This document shows positions 8,398 to 17,546 of a stretch of DNA of 64,000 nt, piece after piece. Origin of the DNA: Bradyrhizobium betae (GTDB taxonomy: Bacteria; Pseudomonadota; Alphaproteobacteria; Rhizobiales; Xanthobacteraceae); contig NZ_CP044543.1 in NCBI RefSeq assembly GCF_008932115.1, positions 6,144,501 to 6,208,500 of the forward strand, given 5' to 3'. Position 1 is the first letter of the stretch; every line of letters starts with the position of its first letter. The position numbers and the translations under genes are program-made. The notes beneath the pieces were generated by a model. It did not search any database and was not told the origin of the DNA. It saw only the letters and a list, made by a program, of their open reading frames with translations.

Positions 8398-8814
8398 TCA
8401 GGTGTCCTTCTGTCGCCCGATCCGCCCCAGATGGGTGAAGCCGAACCCGGCCGAGTATTTCAGCCCGTAGCCCAGCGCCCGGTCGATGCCGATATGGGCG
8501 AGCCAGATCAAGGCGATGGACAGGATGAGCGGCGAGGCGATGCCGAAGCCCAGCGTCAGCAGCGCCACCGGGGCCATGTAGCTGTGGGCGGCGTTGTAGA
8601 CCATCGCGCCGAATTTGGCGTCGGAGAGGTATGCCAGGAAGCTCAGATCGGGCACGAAAAAGAGCAGGGCGAACACCAGCCAGGAGCCGTCCCAGGCCGC
8701 GTAGAGCATCACCATGCCCGCGAACAGGGTCAGGCCCTCCAGCCGGAGCAGGATCTTGACGCCGCCCGTCACCGCGCCGGTCTCGGCGCCGGTCTTGGCC
8801 ATTCCTTGGTCCAT
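8398..8814 (-). CDS. DUF4260 small integral membrane protein
   Basis: A 138-residue protein from the ATG at 8814, with three to four hydrophobic segments: LTLFAGMVMLYAAW, WLVFALLFFVPDLSFLAYL, ALLTLGFGIASPLILSIALI. The DUF4260 hallmarks are PDLSFLAYL, a His-containing YNAAHSY, and a closing HIGIDRALGYGLKYSAGFGF. The function of the family is unknown. The frame stays open far upstream on this strand, but that part is antisense to the carboxylase gene and not coding. Confidence 0.85.
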   Translation of the reverse strand: MDQGMAKTGAETGAVTGGVKILLRLEGLTLFAGMVMLYAAWDGSWLVFALLFFVPDLSFLAYLSDAKFGAMVYNAAHSYMAPVALLTLGFGIASPLILSIALIWLAHIGIDRALGYGLKYSAGFGFTHLGRIGRQKDT

Positions 8815-8964
8815 CGTCGTCTCCCCGGGCAAAACTTTGTAATTCCTTGCGCTTTCCCGCTGCGACAAGGCAGCCCTGCGGTGCCGAAAGCCGCTTCCCG
8901 GCCCGCAAAATGCCGTGTTAGAACCCCCGGCAATCGCATTTAGGCTAAGAACTGGCGGGAGCAA

Positions 8965-10497
<1,533 letters not shown>

Positions 10498-10505
10498 GGA
10501 TGGCG

Positions 10506-10541
10506 TAGCCCGGATGGAGCGCAGCGAAATCCGGGTACATC
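10506..10541. repeat. Short dispersed repeat arm (GTAGCCCGGATGGAGCGC type)
   Basis: The arm GTAGCCCGGATGGAGCGCAG runs on to AATCCGGGTAC. Its CCCGGAT / ATCCGGG ends pair to make a short hairpin after pccB. It is one of several short intergenic repeat classes in the window. Confidence 0.5.
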
Positions 10542-10613
10542 GCTAGATCTCCCGCGTGTCGCTACGCTGGTGCAGGCGACTGTTTTTGATTTGGCATCCT
10601 CGATCAATACCCA

Positions 10614-10961
10614 ATGACCGAAGACGATCCGACCGACGAGATTTCACAGATCGAAGATCGGATCGAGGCACTCGCCGAGATCGCCGAGCGCTGCCGCAAA
10701 TACATTCTGGCGTCCAAGATCGCCGTCGGCGGCGGCGCTGTATTGCTGCTGGTCACGATCCTCGGCGTGTTTGGCTTGGGTCAAACGGCCGCGCTCGGCT
10801 CGATCGCTTTGGTACTGGGCGGTATCGTCTCGCTCGGTTCGAATGTCAGCACTCTGCGGCAGACGGATGAGGCCATCCAGGCTGCGGAGGCGCTTCGCGC
10901 GCGGCTGATAAGCAGTATCGATCTGCGCGTGGTCGCCGATACACCGATGAAGCTGGTGTGA
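10614..10961 (+). CDS. Hypothetical membrane protein with two transmembrane helices
   Basis: A 115-residue protein. An acidic, coiled-coil-like N-terminus (residues 1-30, ISQIEDRIEALAEIAERC) is followed by two hydrophobic helices (about 34-55 KIAVGGGAVLLLVTILGVFG and 58-78 ALGSIALVLGGIVSLG), then a second helical charged part (TDEAIQAAEALRARLISSID). I recognise no named family. It lies between pccB and a small minus-strand gene and converges on the latter. Confidence 0.65.
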   Translation: MTEDDPTDEISQIEDRIEALAEIAERCRKYILASKIAVGGGAVLLLVTILGVFGLGQTAALGSIALVLGGIVSLGSNVSTLRQTDEAIQAAEALRARLISSIDLRVVADTPMKLV

Positions 10962-10989
10962 CGCGGCGCCCGGAGAATGCCAAGGCGCC

Positions 10990-11142
10990 TTACGCCGCAG
11001 CCCTGCGGGTCAGGACCTGCAGCTCACCGCGGCATTCGGCTGCGAAGGTTTGAAGTCGCTGTGCGGTTTGCTGGTCGAGGATCGCTTTCGCCAGCCGCTC
11101 GGCGCGGGCAAGCTGCTCTTTCAGATATGCGATGCGGGCCAT
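10990..11142 (-). CDS. Small conserved-looking protein of 50 residues
   Basis: A short minus-strand gene: ATG at 11142, TAA at 10990, 50 residues. The product is a basic amphipathic helix (ARIAYLKEQLARAERLAKAI) followed by a second helix with one Cys (RLQTFAAECRGELQVL). A strong ribosome binding site (GGAAGG) sits 5-8 bases before the ATG. The codon choice is GC-rich at third positions like its neighbours. From memory, similar small proteins occur in Bradyrhizobium, but this could not be checked here. Confidence 0.6.
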   Translation of the reverse strand: MARIAYLKEQLARAERLAKAILDQQTAQRLQTFAAECRGELQVLTRRAAA

Positions 11143-11246
11143 GTGTCACCTTCCGCAGGGGAATTTGAAGGATAATTTGAAGCAAATTACTTGGTTCCGA
11201 TGGCGGTGAAGCTAGGGCTAACACCGCGCTAATGATGTGCGGTCCG

Positions 11247-11900
11247 TCACACTCCGCGCGCCACATCCGCCGCGGCGAAATGCGCCATCTGGTCGGCGCG
11301 GGCCTTGGCGAAGGCCGGGCGGGCCGTGGCGCGCGCGACATAGTTGCGGCAGGCAGGACTGTCCGCTAGCCCGCCGAAACCATCGACGACGCGCAGCACG
11401 TCCGACATCAGGATGTCTGCGACCGAAAAAGATCCCGCCAGCCATTCGCGCCCCGCAAGCACGGGCTCGAGATGCTTGAGGCGAAGCTTGAGGAAATCGT
11501 CGACGAATTTCCACGCCGCCGTGTCGGTCGGATGTCCCATGAACTTCGACATCCCCCAAGGCAGGCTCGCCATCTCCACCGAATTGAGCGCCGCGAACAC
11601 CCATTCCGTCGCCTCGCTCTGGCCGCTCGGATCTGACGGCATCAGCCTGGCGCTGAGCTTGCCCAGATGCAGCAGGATCGCGCCGGTCTCGAAAATCGAG
11701 AGATCGCCGTCGGTCAGCCACGGCACCTGGCCGAACGGCTGGTGTGCCAGATGCGCGGCACCGCGATCGTCGATCGGCACGCTGGCGACGCGATAGGGCA
11801 GAGCGGCTTCTTCCAGCGCCCAGCGCACGCGAAGGTCGCGCACGAAGCCGCGCGGGGCAGGGGGAACCCAATCGAAGGTGGTCAGCGTGAGGTCGGCCAT
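11247..11900 (-). CDS. Glutathione S-transferase family protein
   Basis: A 217-residue GST from the ATG at 11900, which starts exactly at the thioredoxin-like beta strand (MADLTLTTFDWVP). The N-terminal domain has the cis-proline segment FGQVPWL and the glutathione gamma-Glu contact ETGAILLHL. The C-terminal helical domain has WLAGSFSVADILMSDVLR, with the N-capping box SVADI. Expected role is cytosolic glutathione conjugation or a stress-related thiol reaction; the substrate is unknown. It is divergent from the small dimeric-barrel gene at 12040. Confidence 0.88.
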   Translation of the reverse strand: MADLTLTTFDWVPPAPRGFVRDLRVRWALEEAALPYRVASVPIDDRGAAHLAHQPFGQVPWLTDGDLSIFETGAILLHLGKLSARLMPSDPSGQSEATEWVFAALNSVEMASLPWGMSKFMGHPTDTAAWKFVDDFLKLRLKHLEPVLAGREWLAGSFSVADILMSDVLRVVDGFGGLADSPACRNYVARATARPAFAKARADQMAHFAAADVARGV

Positions 11901-12039
11901 GCGGTGTCTCCAGCGGTTCAAACGCGTGCTGTTCGAAGCAAGGACGGCCGAGCGGCGCGCATTCCGACAACGCCGCCAACTCTTTTTGTCGCCGGTCCGG
12001 GGACGGTCTATGCTGGCGCCAAACAGCAGGAGAAAACAC

Positions 12040-12354
12040 ATGCCCGCCGCCTACTTCGTCGTCCGCGCCACCGTCACCGATCCGGCAAAGCGCGCCGCCT
12101 TCGACAAATGGTACGAGACGGAACACGTGCCCGACGCGGTGAAGGCGTTCGGCGTAGCCAAGGCCTGGCGATTCTGGAGCCTCGACGATCCCTCGCTGCA
12201 CCAGGCCATGTACCAGTTCGACGACGAGGCTGCGTTGGCTGCGATGCTGAAGGGCGATGCGTTGAACAAGCTCGTCGCCGATTTCAACCGCGACTGGCCC
12301 GATGTGACGCGCACTCGGGAGACGCTGGTGCTGGCGCAGGCGTTTGGAACGTAG
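12040..12354 (+). CDS. Small dimeric alpha-beta barrel-like protein
   Basis: A 104-residue protein from the ATG at 12040. It reads as a ferredoxin-like/EthD-type fold: a first strand (AAYFVVRATVTDP), a helix with DKWYETEHVPDAVKAFG, a strand with AWRFWSLDD, and a second helix (ALAAMLKGDALNKLV). The xYExEHvPd segment is typical of EthD/NIPSNAP-like dimeric barrels. No catalytic residue can be assigned. It may share the 140-base intergenic region with the divergent GST gene. Confidence 0.72.
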   Translation: MPAAYFVVRATVTDPAKRAAFDKWYETEHVPDAVKAFGVAKAWRFWSLDDPSLHQAMYQFDDEAALAAMLKGDALNKLVADFNRDWPDVTRTRETLVLAQAFGT

Positions 12355-12461
12355 CCTGTCGGCTTTGCAATGAACCTGAACGCAGGATTCAGCGGCAGTT
12401 CATGTCACCACCACGACAATTCGCTCTGCATCACTTGAGAGAAAGCCGAGAGGGACATGTC

Positions 12462-12734
12462 ATGGAACGCCGCAATTTTCTGAAACTCGCCTTCGGTGTC
12501 GCGGCGGGAGCCGCCGCGCTCACGACCGCCGCACAGGCCGCGCCGCTGGCGCCACAGCCGCTCGGAGATCCCCGCATGCCGCAAGGCAATCCGGACGCCC
12601 ATCCGGCCGTCACCACCAGCGATGAGGCCGCAGAGCTCAAGCCCGAGCAGGTGCATTGGCGCGGCCATCACCACCACTGGCGTCACCGTCACTGGGGCTG
12701 GCGCCGTCGCCGTTGGCATCGCCGCCACTGGTAA
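12462..12734 (+). CDS. Small Tat-exported His/Arg/Trp-rich protein
   Basis: A 90-residue protein with a twin-arginine signal (ERRNFLKLAFGVAAGAAAL) and AQAA cleavage region. The mature part is short. After a Pro-rich linker it ends in an extreme His/Arg/Trp-rich tail (HHHHWRHRHWGWRRRRWHRR). Such a tail could bind metal ions, nucleic acid or membranes. The role is unknown. A GAGAGGGA ribosome site precedes the ATG. A hairpin (12759-12783, CGGGGA...TCCCCG) lies just after the stop. Confidence 0.7.
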   Translation: MERRNFLKLAFGVAAGAAALTTAAQAAPLAPQPLGDPRMPQGNPDAHPAVTTSDEAAELKPEQVHWRGHHHHWRHRHWGWRRRRWHRRHW

Positions 12735-12853
12735 GCTCCACACAAGCTATGCTCCGAGCGGGGATCGCAATTGCGCTCCCCGTTATGATTCGGAATTGCT
12801 ACGACCCCACGCGATCTCTTGGTGTTCAAAATGTCTTGGTGTTCAAAAAGAAA

Positions 12854-12886
12854 TGGCCGCGCAGGCTGATCCCGCGCGGCCATTTT
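12854..12886. terminator. Bidirectional rho-independent terminator
   Basis: TGGCCGCGC (12854-12862) pairs with GCGCGGCCA (12874-12882). A T-run follows on the plus strand (TTTTG). On the minus strand the tail is TTTCTTTTTG. It lies between the convergent genes at 12462-12734 and 12906-13145. Confidence 0.8.
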
Positions 12887-12905
12887 GCAATGCGAGAAGG
12901 TCAGA

Positions 12906-13145
12906 TCAGAACGGCCGGCAGCGGCCGGCGTACCAGCGGAAGCCGTAAGGGCACACGCGCGGACGTACCACGACGACCGGGGCTGGAGCGGGCACGACGA
13001 CCACGGCCCCACGCCGGGCCATCGGCTGGCAACCGCCATACGGGCCGCGATACCAGCCGGGGCCACAGCCGCCGGCGGCGCTGGCCGCCTCGCTGAAACC
13101 GACGACCGCGCTGGCGAGCATCACGGCGGCGAACATATATTTCAT
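12906..13145 (-). CDS. GCG_CRPN-family small secreted Cys-rich protein
   Basis: A 79-residue protein with a Sec signal (MFAAVMLASAVVGFSEAASA). The mature part begins AGGCGPGWYRGPYGGCQPM, closely matching the GCG_CRPN prefix domain (GCGpG.HRGP.GGCRPN) found in many Bradyrhizobium secreted proteins. After a Val/Pro spacer it ends VCPYGFRWYAGRCRPF. There are four cysteines in two GC/C pairs, so two disulfides are likely. The family's function is unknown. The gene faces a shared terminator with its convergent neighbour. Confidence 0.85.
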   Translation of the reverse strand: MKYMFAAVMLASAVVGFSEAASAAGGCGPGWYRGPYGGCQPMARRGAVVVVPAPAPVVVVRPRVCPYGFRWYAGRCRPF

Positions 13146-13351
13146 CTGATCTTCCTTCTCGTCCTTGGGGGCAGATTCCTAAGGGCAGATTCCTGGGGGC
13201 GGCGCTTGCGGCGAACAATGAATCAAAAGACACGATTCGACATGTTAAATTTTGCAACATGCCGACACGTCGCGATCCAAACCTGCCAATCATGACCTGA
13301 ATGCGGCGTGAACATTCCCCGCATGCTGCTTCAGGCGACACGCAAACGGCG

Positions 13352-14362
13352 CTAGCGGCCGAGAAAGCCCAGCACCAGCTCCTTGTACTTCTCCGGCGCC
13401 TCCAGGAAGACGAGGTGGCCGGTGTCCGGGATCACCTCGGCCCGCGCATTCGGCATCTTCGCGGCCAGCGCCTTCGCCAGCTCGGCGTTTTGTCCCATCC
13501 TGGCGCGCAGCGCCTCCGGTGCGAGTGGCCGTCCCGGCGCGTTGTGATCGTCGGCGCCCATGATGAACAGCGTCGGCCCGGACAAAAGCGCGACCTCGTG
13601 CGCGACCGGCTCGCGATAGATCATCTGGCCGGAGCTGACATAGGCGCGCAGCCAGCGCGGATAATCCGGGCTGCCTTTCATGTTGAAGCGGGCATCGACG
13701 AACGGGGTGATCGCTTCCGGCGGCAGCTTGATCGCGTAATTGGTCTGGAGCTGCTTGCGGTAGCCGTCGGCGGTGAGCTTGCCCTCGTTCTCGATGATGG
13801 TCTCGGTCGGGGTCGGCGGCACATAGAGGCGGTAGTCTTCCAGCCCGATTGGGGCCGTCAGAACAAGGTGAGCGACGCGGTCCGGATAGGCGCGGGCGAT
13901 GCGCACGCCGAGCATGCCGCCGAGCGAATGCGCCACGATTTCCGCTTTGTCGATCTTGAGGTGATCGAGCAGCGCGATGGTGTTGCGCGCCAGTGTGTCG
14001 AAGTGCAGTTCGCCTGACGGCTTGGAGGATTTGCCGAAGCCGATCTGGTCGGGCACCACGACGCGATAGCCGGCCTCGATCAGCATCTTGATGACGGGTG
14101 CCCAGTAGCTCGACGGAAAATTGCGCCCGTGCAGCAGCACCACGGTGCGGCCGTTCGGCTGCGTGGGTGCGACGTCCATATAGGCCATGCTGAGCTGCTC
14201 GCCGTCGTTGACTACAGGCAGCAGGTGCACGGGAAGGGGATAGGCAAAGCCTTCGAGCGCGATGCCGTAGGGTTCGCGCGGTGCGGTGTCCGCGGCGCGG
14301 GCGGAGGTGAACGCGGCGGTGAGCAGGGCGGCCGCGAGCGCGGCCGTAAGGATGCGGTTCAT
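13352..14362 (-). CDS. Exported alpha/beta hydrolase
   Basis: A 336-residue alpha/beta-hydrolase with a signal peptide (RILTAALAAALLTAAFTSARA) from the ATG at 14362. It shows the oxyanion motif VVLLHGRNFPS, the region VVVPDQIGFGKSSKP, the nucleophile elbow AHSLGG (Ser near residue 146), an acid-loop candidate MGADDHNAPG, and the catalytic His in DTGHLVFLEAPEKY. Expected to be a periplasmic esterase, lactonase or dehalogenase-like hydrolase; the substrate cannot be read from the sequence. A palindromic repeat precedes it. Confidence 0.9.
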   Translation of the reverse strand: MNRILTAALAAALLTAAFTSARAADTAPREPYGIALEGFAYPLPVHLLPVVNDGEQLSMAYMDVAPTQPNGRTVVLLHGRNFPSSYWAPVIKMLIEAGYRVVVPDQIGFGKSSKPSGELHFDTLARNTIALLDHLKIDKAEIVAHSLGGMLGVRIARAYPDRVAHLVLTAPIGLEDYRLYVPPTPTETIIENEGKLTADGYRKQLQTNYAIKLPPEAITPFVDARFNMKGSPDYPRWLRAYVSSGQMIYREPVAHEVALLSGPTLFIMGADDHNAPGRPLAPEALRARMGQNAELAKALAAKMPNARAEVIPDTGHLVFLEAPEKYKELVLGFLGR

Positions 14363-14372
14363 AAAGGTCTCC

Positions 14373-14452
14373 GTCATGCCCGGGCTTGTCCCGGGCATCC
14401 ACGTGCCAGCCGCAATAAAGACGTGGATGGCCGGGTCAAGCCCGGCCATGAC
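14373..14452. repeat. Intergenic imperfect palindrome, GTCATG...CATGAC family (80 bp)
   Basis: GTCATGCCCGGGCTTGTCCC on one side and GGGTCAAGCCCGGCCATGAC on the other form long arms, with CCACGT / ACGTGG inside. It belongs to the same class as the element at 2621-2725. It sits in the upstream region of the alpha/beta hydrolase gene. Confidence 0.75.
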
Positions 14453-14501
14453 GAGGAGCTCCGATCCCACGCAAACGTGCGATCTCACGCATCTCGCGTG
14501 A

Positions 14502-15200
14502 TCAGTCCTTCTCATTTGCGAACAGCGCCGCAAACTGCTTCTCGCCGGTGCGGGTGAAATTCACCACGCGGCTGCCGGGTGTGGCATCGCGCGCGGCCCA
14601 TTTCAGCTCGGCGAAGCGATGCATCATGGCGGCGCCGAGCGTGCCAGCGAGATGGTGGCGCCGCTCGCTCCAGTCGAGGCAGGCTTTGCACACCGGACGG
14701 CGCGGATGGGCCAGCATGTCGGGCGAGATCTGCAGATGTTTGGCCAGGAAGCGCTCGCCTTCCGGCGTCAGCTCGATCTCCTGTTTCTTCTGCCTGATCA
14801 GGTTTCGCGTGCGCAAGGAGTCCAGCATCTGCACGCCGAGATCACCGGCGAGATGGTCGTAGCAGATCCGCGCGCGGCGCAGCGCCGGATCCTTCGGCCC
14901 GGTGCGCACGCGCATGTGGCCCGTGCGTGCGGCGAGCCCCGCAAGGCCTTCGAGCACGCCGGCGACATCGTCGTCGGTGAGGCGGTAGTAGCGGTGACGG
15001 CCCTGCTTCTCCGGTTCGATCAGTCCGCCGGCCTCGAGCTTCGAAAGGTGCGAGCTCGCGGTCTGCGGCGTGATGCCGGCCTCCTGCGCCAGCTCGCTCG
15101 CGGTGAGCGCGCGGCCGTTCATCAGCGCCGTGAGCATGTTGGCGCGGGCGGGATCGCCGACCAGCGCGGCGACCATGGCGATGTCAGGGCCTGATTTCAT
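14502..15200 (-). CDS. ArsR/winged-helix transcriptional regulator with C-terminal domain
   Basis: A 232-residue regulator from the ATG at 15200. The N-terminal winged helix (about residues 5-85) has [19 protein letters not shown], the recognition helix region [20 protein letters not shown], and the wing [16 protein letters not shown] roughly 140-residue C-terminal part follows, with [17 protein letters not shown] (a segment shared with many rhizobial ArsR proteins) and a Cys-containing [18 protein letters not shown]. It may sense a metal or small molecule. The upstream alternative start at 15335 runs through a dispersed repeat and is unlikely. Confidence 0.87.
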   Translation of the reverse strand: MKSGPDIAMVAALVGDPARANMLTALMNGRALTASELAQEAGITPQTASSHLSKLEAGGLIEPEKQGRHRYYRLTDDDVAGVLEGLAGLAARTGHMRVRTGPKDPALRRARICYDHLAGDLGVQMLDSLRTRNLIRQKKQEIELTPEGERFLAKHLQISPDMLAHPRRPVCKACLDWSERRHHLAGTLGAAMMHRFAELKWAARDATPGSRVVNFTRTGEKQFAALFANEKD

Positions 15201-15261
15201 GCTTCGATGGTAACCGAAGCATCGTGGTCGGGCAAGGGCGTAGCGTGTCGCCACGAACTCA

Positions 15262-15300
15262 TCATTGCGAGCGAAGCGAAGCAATCCAGACTGCTTCGGC
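15262..15300. repeat. Half copy of the CATTGCGAGCG repeat
   Basis: ATCATTGCGAGCGAAGCGAA runs into GCAATCCAGACTGCTTCGG. It matches one arm of the full palindrome at 18199-18276, the second arm being absent here. Confidence 0.6.
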
Positions 15301-15347
15301 GGCGACGGTGTCGCTTTGTCCGTTGCAACGACCAATCAGGAGCCCAC

Positions 15348-15656
15348 ATGTCGGTCACCGTCTTCATCCGCTACCAGCTCGACCCCTTCAAGCGCGCGCA
15401 GTTCGAGGAATATTCCAAGCGCTGGCTCACCATCATCCCGAGCTGCGGCGGCGACCTGATCGGCTATTTTATGCCGCATGAGGGCACCAACAACATCGCC
15501 TTCGGACTGATCAGCTTCGAGAGCCTGGCCGCCTACGAATCCTATCGCGCGCGGCTGCGGCAGGATACCGAGGGCATGGCCAATTTCCATTTCGCCGAGG
15601 AGCACAAATTCATCCTCGCGGAAGAGCGCACCTTCCTGCGCAAGGTGGTATTGTAG
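15348..15656 (+). CDS. NIPSNAP-family protein
   Basis: A 102-residue NIPSNAP-type dimeric alpha-beta barrel protein: [20 protein letters not shown], then [34 protein letters not shown] and FLRKVVL. The segment G-(Y/F)-x-x-P-H-E-G-(T/D)-N is diagnostic for this group. The role is unknown. The next gene, also a dimeric barrel (ABM type), follows 23 bases later in the same direction, so the two likely form an operon with the lyase-like gene at 16084. Confidence 0.88.
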   Translation: MSVTVFIRYQLDPFKRAQFEEYSKRWLTIIPSCGGDLIGYFMPHEGTNNIAFGLISFESLAAYESYRARLRQDTEGMANFHFAEEHKFILAEERTFLRKVVL

Positions 15657-15679
15657 GCCACCAACACAAGGAGACGCCC

Positions 15680-16030
15680 GTGATCGCCGTGATTTTCGAA
15701 GTCTGGCCCAAGCCGGAACATCGCCAGGACTATTTCGACCTCGCGGCCGATCTGAAGCCGATCCTGCAGACCATCGACGGCTTCATCTCGGTCGAACGCT
15801 TCGAGAGCCTGACCGACAAGGGCAAGATCCTGTCGGTGTCGTTCTGGCGGGACGAAGCCGCGGTGCAAGCCTGGCGCAATACGATGGAGCACCGCCGCAC
15901 CCAGGCCAAGGGCAGGGCGCAGATCTTTGCCGACTATCATCTGCGCATCGCCAGCGTCGTCAGGGACTACAGCATGACCGATCGCGAGCAGGCGCCGAAG
16001 GACAGCCGCGCGGTGCACGACGCGCACTAG
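15680..16030 (+). CDS. Antibiotic biosynthesis monooxygenase (ABM)-domain protein
   Basis: A 116-residue protein starting at a GTG (15680) with RBS AAGGAG 9 bases upstream. ABM-domain features: MIAVIFEVWPKPEHRQDYFDL, DGFISVERFESLTDKGKILS, VSFWRDEAAVQAWRNTMEHR and YHLRIASVVRDYSM. ABM proteins are small cofactor-free or heme-degrading monooxygenases and signalling barrels; the role here is unknown. It lies between NIPSNAP and the ICL/PEP-mutase-like gene. Confidence 0.88.
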   Translation: MIAVIFEVWPKPEHRQDYFDLAADLKPILQTIDGFISVERFESLTDKGKILSVSFWRDEAAVQAWRNTMEHRRTQAKGRAQIFADYHLRIASVVRDYSMTDREQAPKDSRAVHDAH

Positions 16031-16083
16031 CGCGCTTCGAAGAGCGTGCCTATGTTCGCGCGGCCAACACCAGGGAGAGAAAC

Positions 16084-16893
16084 ATGCACGTGACAACCGC
16101 TGACAAGCGCGCGACGTTCAAGAAGATGCACGAGAGCGGCTGCTTCATTCTGCCCAATCCGGTCGATGTCGGCAGCGCCAAGGCGTTGCAGCATCTCGGT
16201 TTCAAGGCGCTGGCCTCATCCAGTGCGGGCTTTGCCTGGACCATCGGCAAGCCCGACAACCATGGCACGGTGGAGGATGTCTGTCAGCATCTGGCAGCAT
16301 TGTGCTCGGCCGTCGACATCCCCGTGAACGCGGATTTCGAGGGCGGCTTCGCGGTTGAGCCGGGCAAGGTCGCTGATCATGTCGAGCGCTGCGTGCGCAC
16401 CGGCGTCGCGGGCCTGTCGATCGAGGACTCCACCGGCGACAAGGACAAGCCGATCTACGAGCGCGCGCTCGCGGTCGAGCGCATCGCCGCCTCGCGCAAG
16501 GCGATCGGCGACAGCAACACGATGCTGGTCGGCCGCTGCGAGGCTTATCTGTGGGGCGTCACCGATCTCAAGCTCGTCATCGACCGGCTCACCGCTTACG
16601 CCGATGCCGGTGCCGACTGCCTCTACGCGCCGGGCCTGAAGACCCGCGAGGACATCGCCGCGGTGGTGAAGGCGGTGCATCCAAAGCCGTTCAACCTGCT
16701 GATCGGTGCATCCGGCCTGTCGTTGCGGGAGGCCGAAGATCTCGGCGTGCGCCGCATCAGCGTCGGCGGCTCGCTCGCCCGTGCCGCCTGGGGCGGCTTC
16801 ATGCGGGCCGCCAAGGAGATGGCTGAGAAGGGGACGTTCACCGAGCTTGCCGGCGGCTATCCCGGCGGCGAGCTCAACAAGATGTTCAGCTAG
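16084..16893 (+). CDS. Isocitrate lyase/PEP mutase-superfamily protein
   Basis: A 269-residue (beta/alpha)8 enzyme of the ICL/PEPM superfamily. It has GCFILPNPVDVGSAKALQ, the SSAGFAWT loop, a metal-binding VNADFEGGFAV and GLSIEDSTGD, then GRCEAYLWG and ADCLYAPGL. The catalytic KKCGH loop of isocitrate and methylisocitrate lyases is absent, so it is not an isocitrate lyase. Relatives include oxaloacetate decarboxylases and phosphonopyruvate hydrolases. It probably shares an operon with the two barrel proteins upstream. Confidence 0.88.
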   Translation: MHVTTADKRATFKKMHESGCFILPNPVDVGSAKALQHLGFKALASSSAGFAWTIGKPDNHGTVEDVCQHLAALCSAVDIPVNADFEGGFAVEPGKVADHVERCVRTGVAGLSIEDSTGDKDKPIYERALAVERIAASRKAIGDSNTMLVGRCEAYLWGVTDLKLVIDRLTAYADAGADCLYAPGLKTREDIAAVVKAVHPKPFNLLIGASGLSLREAEDLGVRRISVGGSLARAAWGGFMRAAKEMAEKGTFTELAGGYPGGELNKMFS

Positions 16894-16941
16894 AGCATGA
16901 TCCGGAAAAGTGTGAAGCGGTTTTCCGGAAAGATCATGCTC
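16893..16941. repeat. Dispersed inverted repeat GAGCATGATC...GATCATGCTC (49 bp)
   Basis: The outer arms GAGCATGATC and GATCATGCTC are exact complements. An inner pair CCGGAAAA / TTTTCCGG completes a near-perfect hairpin. It begins at the stop codon of the ICL/PEPM-like gene and may act as a transcript-end or mRNA-stability element. Confidence 0.8.
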
Positions 16942-16950
16942 CAACGATAA

Positions 16951-16984
16951 ACGAAAAGCGGCGGGACCTTGCGGGTCCCGCCGC
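16951..16984 (-). terminator. Rho-independent terminator for the small membrane protein gene
   Basis: GCGGCGGGACC (16958-16968) pairs with GGTCCCGCCGC (16974-16984), an 11-bp GC-rich stem with a 5-base loop. On the minus strand the tail is TTTTCGTTT. It lies just past the stop of the minus-strand gene at 17007-17402. Confidence 0.82.
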
Positions 16985-17006
16985 TCTCTCGTGTCACTGC
17001 GGACTG

Positions 17007-17402
17007 TTACTTCGCGCCGTCAGACGGAGCGGCCGGATCAGGCGCCGCCGGCTTGCTCGGCGCAGCGCCCGTGGTCATGCCAGGCTCGGTGTTGCTGCGC
17101 GGGGTCACGTCACGCATGCCGGGAGGCGCGGCCGGATTGGCGGACGGCGCCTGCTGGGCCGTCTGCGTCATCGGCGCGTTGCTCGCCTGGTTGCCGGTGC
17201 TGGAGTTGTTCAAGCTATAGAACACGGCGCCCAGCACCAGGGCGACCGCCACTGCGAACACAGCGACCTTGCCGCTTGAAGCCGGGCCTTCGCCAAGCTC
17301 GGGATCTGCCTGAAGTTCGGCATCCCGGCGCGCCGCGCCAACATACTCATCGTCGGCGAGGTTCGGGCGATACGGATCGTTGGGAAAACGCTCGTCAGCC
17401 AT
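17007..17402 (-). CDS. Hypothetical single-pass membrane protein with disordered tail
   Basis: A 131-residue protein from the ATG at 17402 (MADERFPNDPYRP). An acidic cytosolic N-terminus of about 45 residues leads into one transmembrane helix (KVAVFAVAVALVLGAVFYSL). The C-terminal 60 residues are Pro/Ala/Ser/Thr-rich and probably extended in the periplasm (PSKPAAPDPAAPSDGAK). A terminator follows. No known function. Confidence 0.72.
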   Translation of the reverse strand: MADERFPNDPYRPNLADDEYVGAARRDAELQADPELGEGPASSGKVAVFAVAVALVLGAVFYSLNNSSTGNQASNAPMTQTAQQAPSANPAAPPGMRDVTPRSNTEPGMTTGAAPSKPAAPDPAAPSDGAK

Positions 17403-17546
17403 CGTTGGATCTCCTCGTTTATTGCGCGGGGACAACCCCTAGATGCGAGATTCCGTTCCGCCCTCCCTATGCTTTCGTCGCATGTTGCCCCCTCGCAGGG
17501 AATCGGGAACCTGTCAAGTTCCACGTGCAACGAAGGGAACAAGGCG

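Noticed and set aside
12817..12849. Direct repeat CTTGGTGTTCAAAA, twice, before the terminator
   Set aside because: Only two short copies, 4 bases apart, with no array or regulator context; most likely a slippage duplication.
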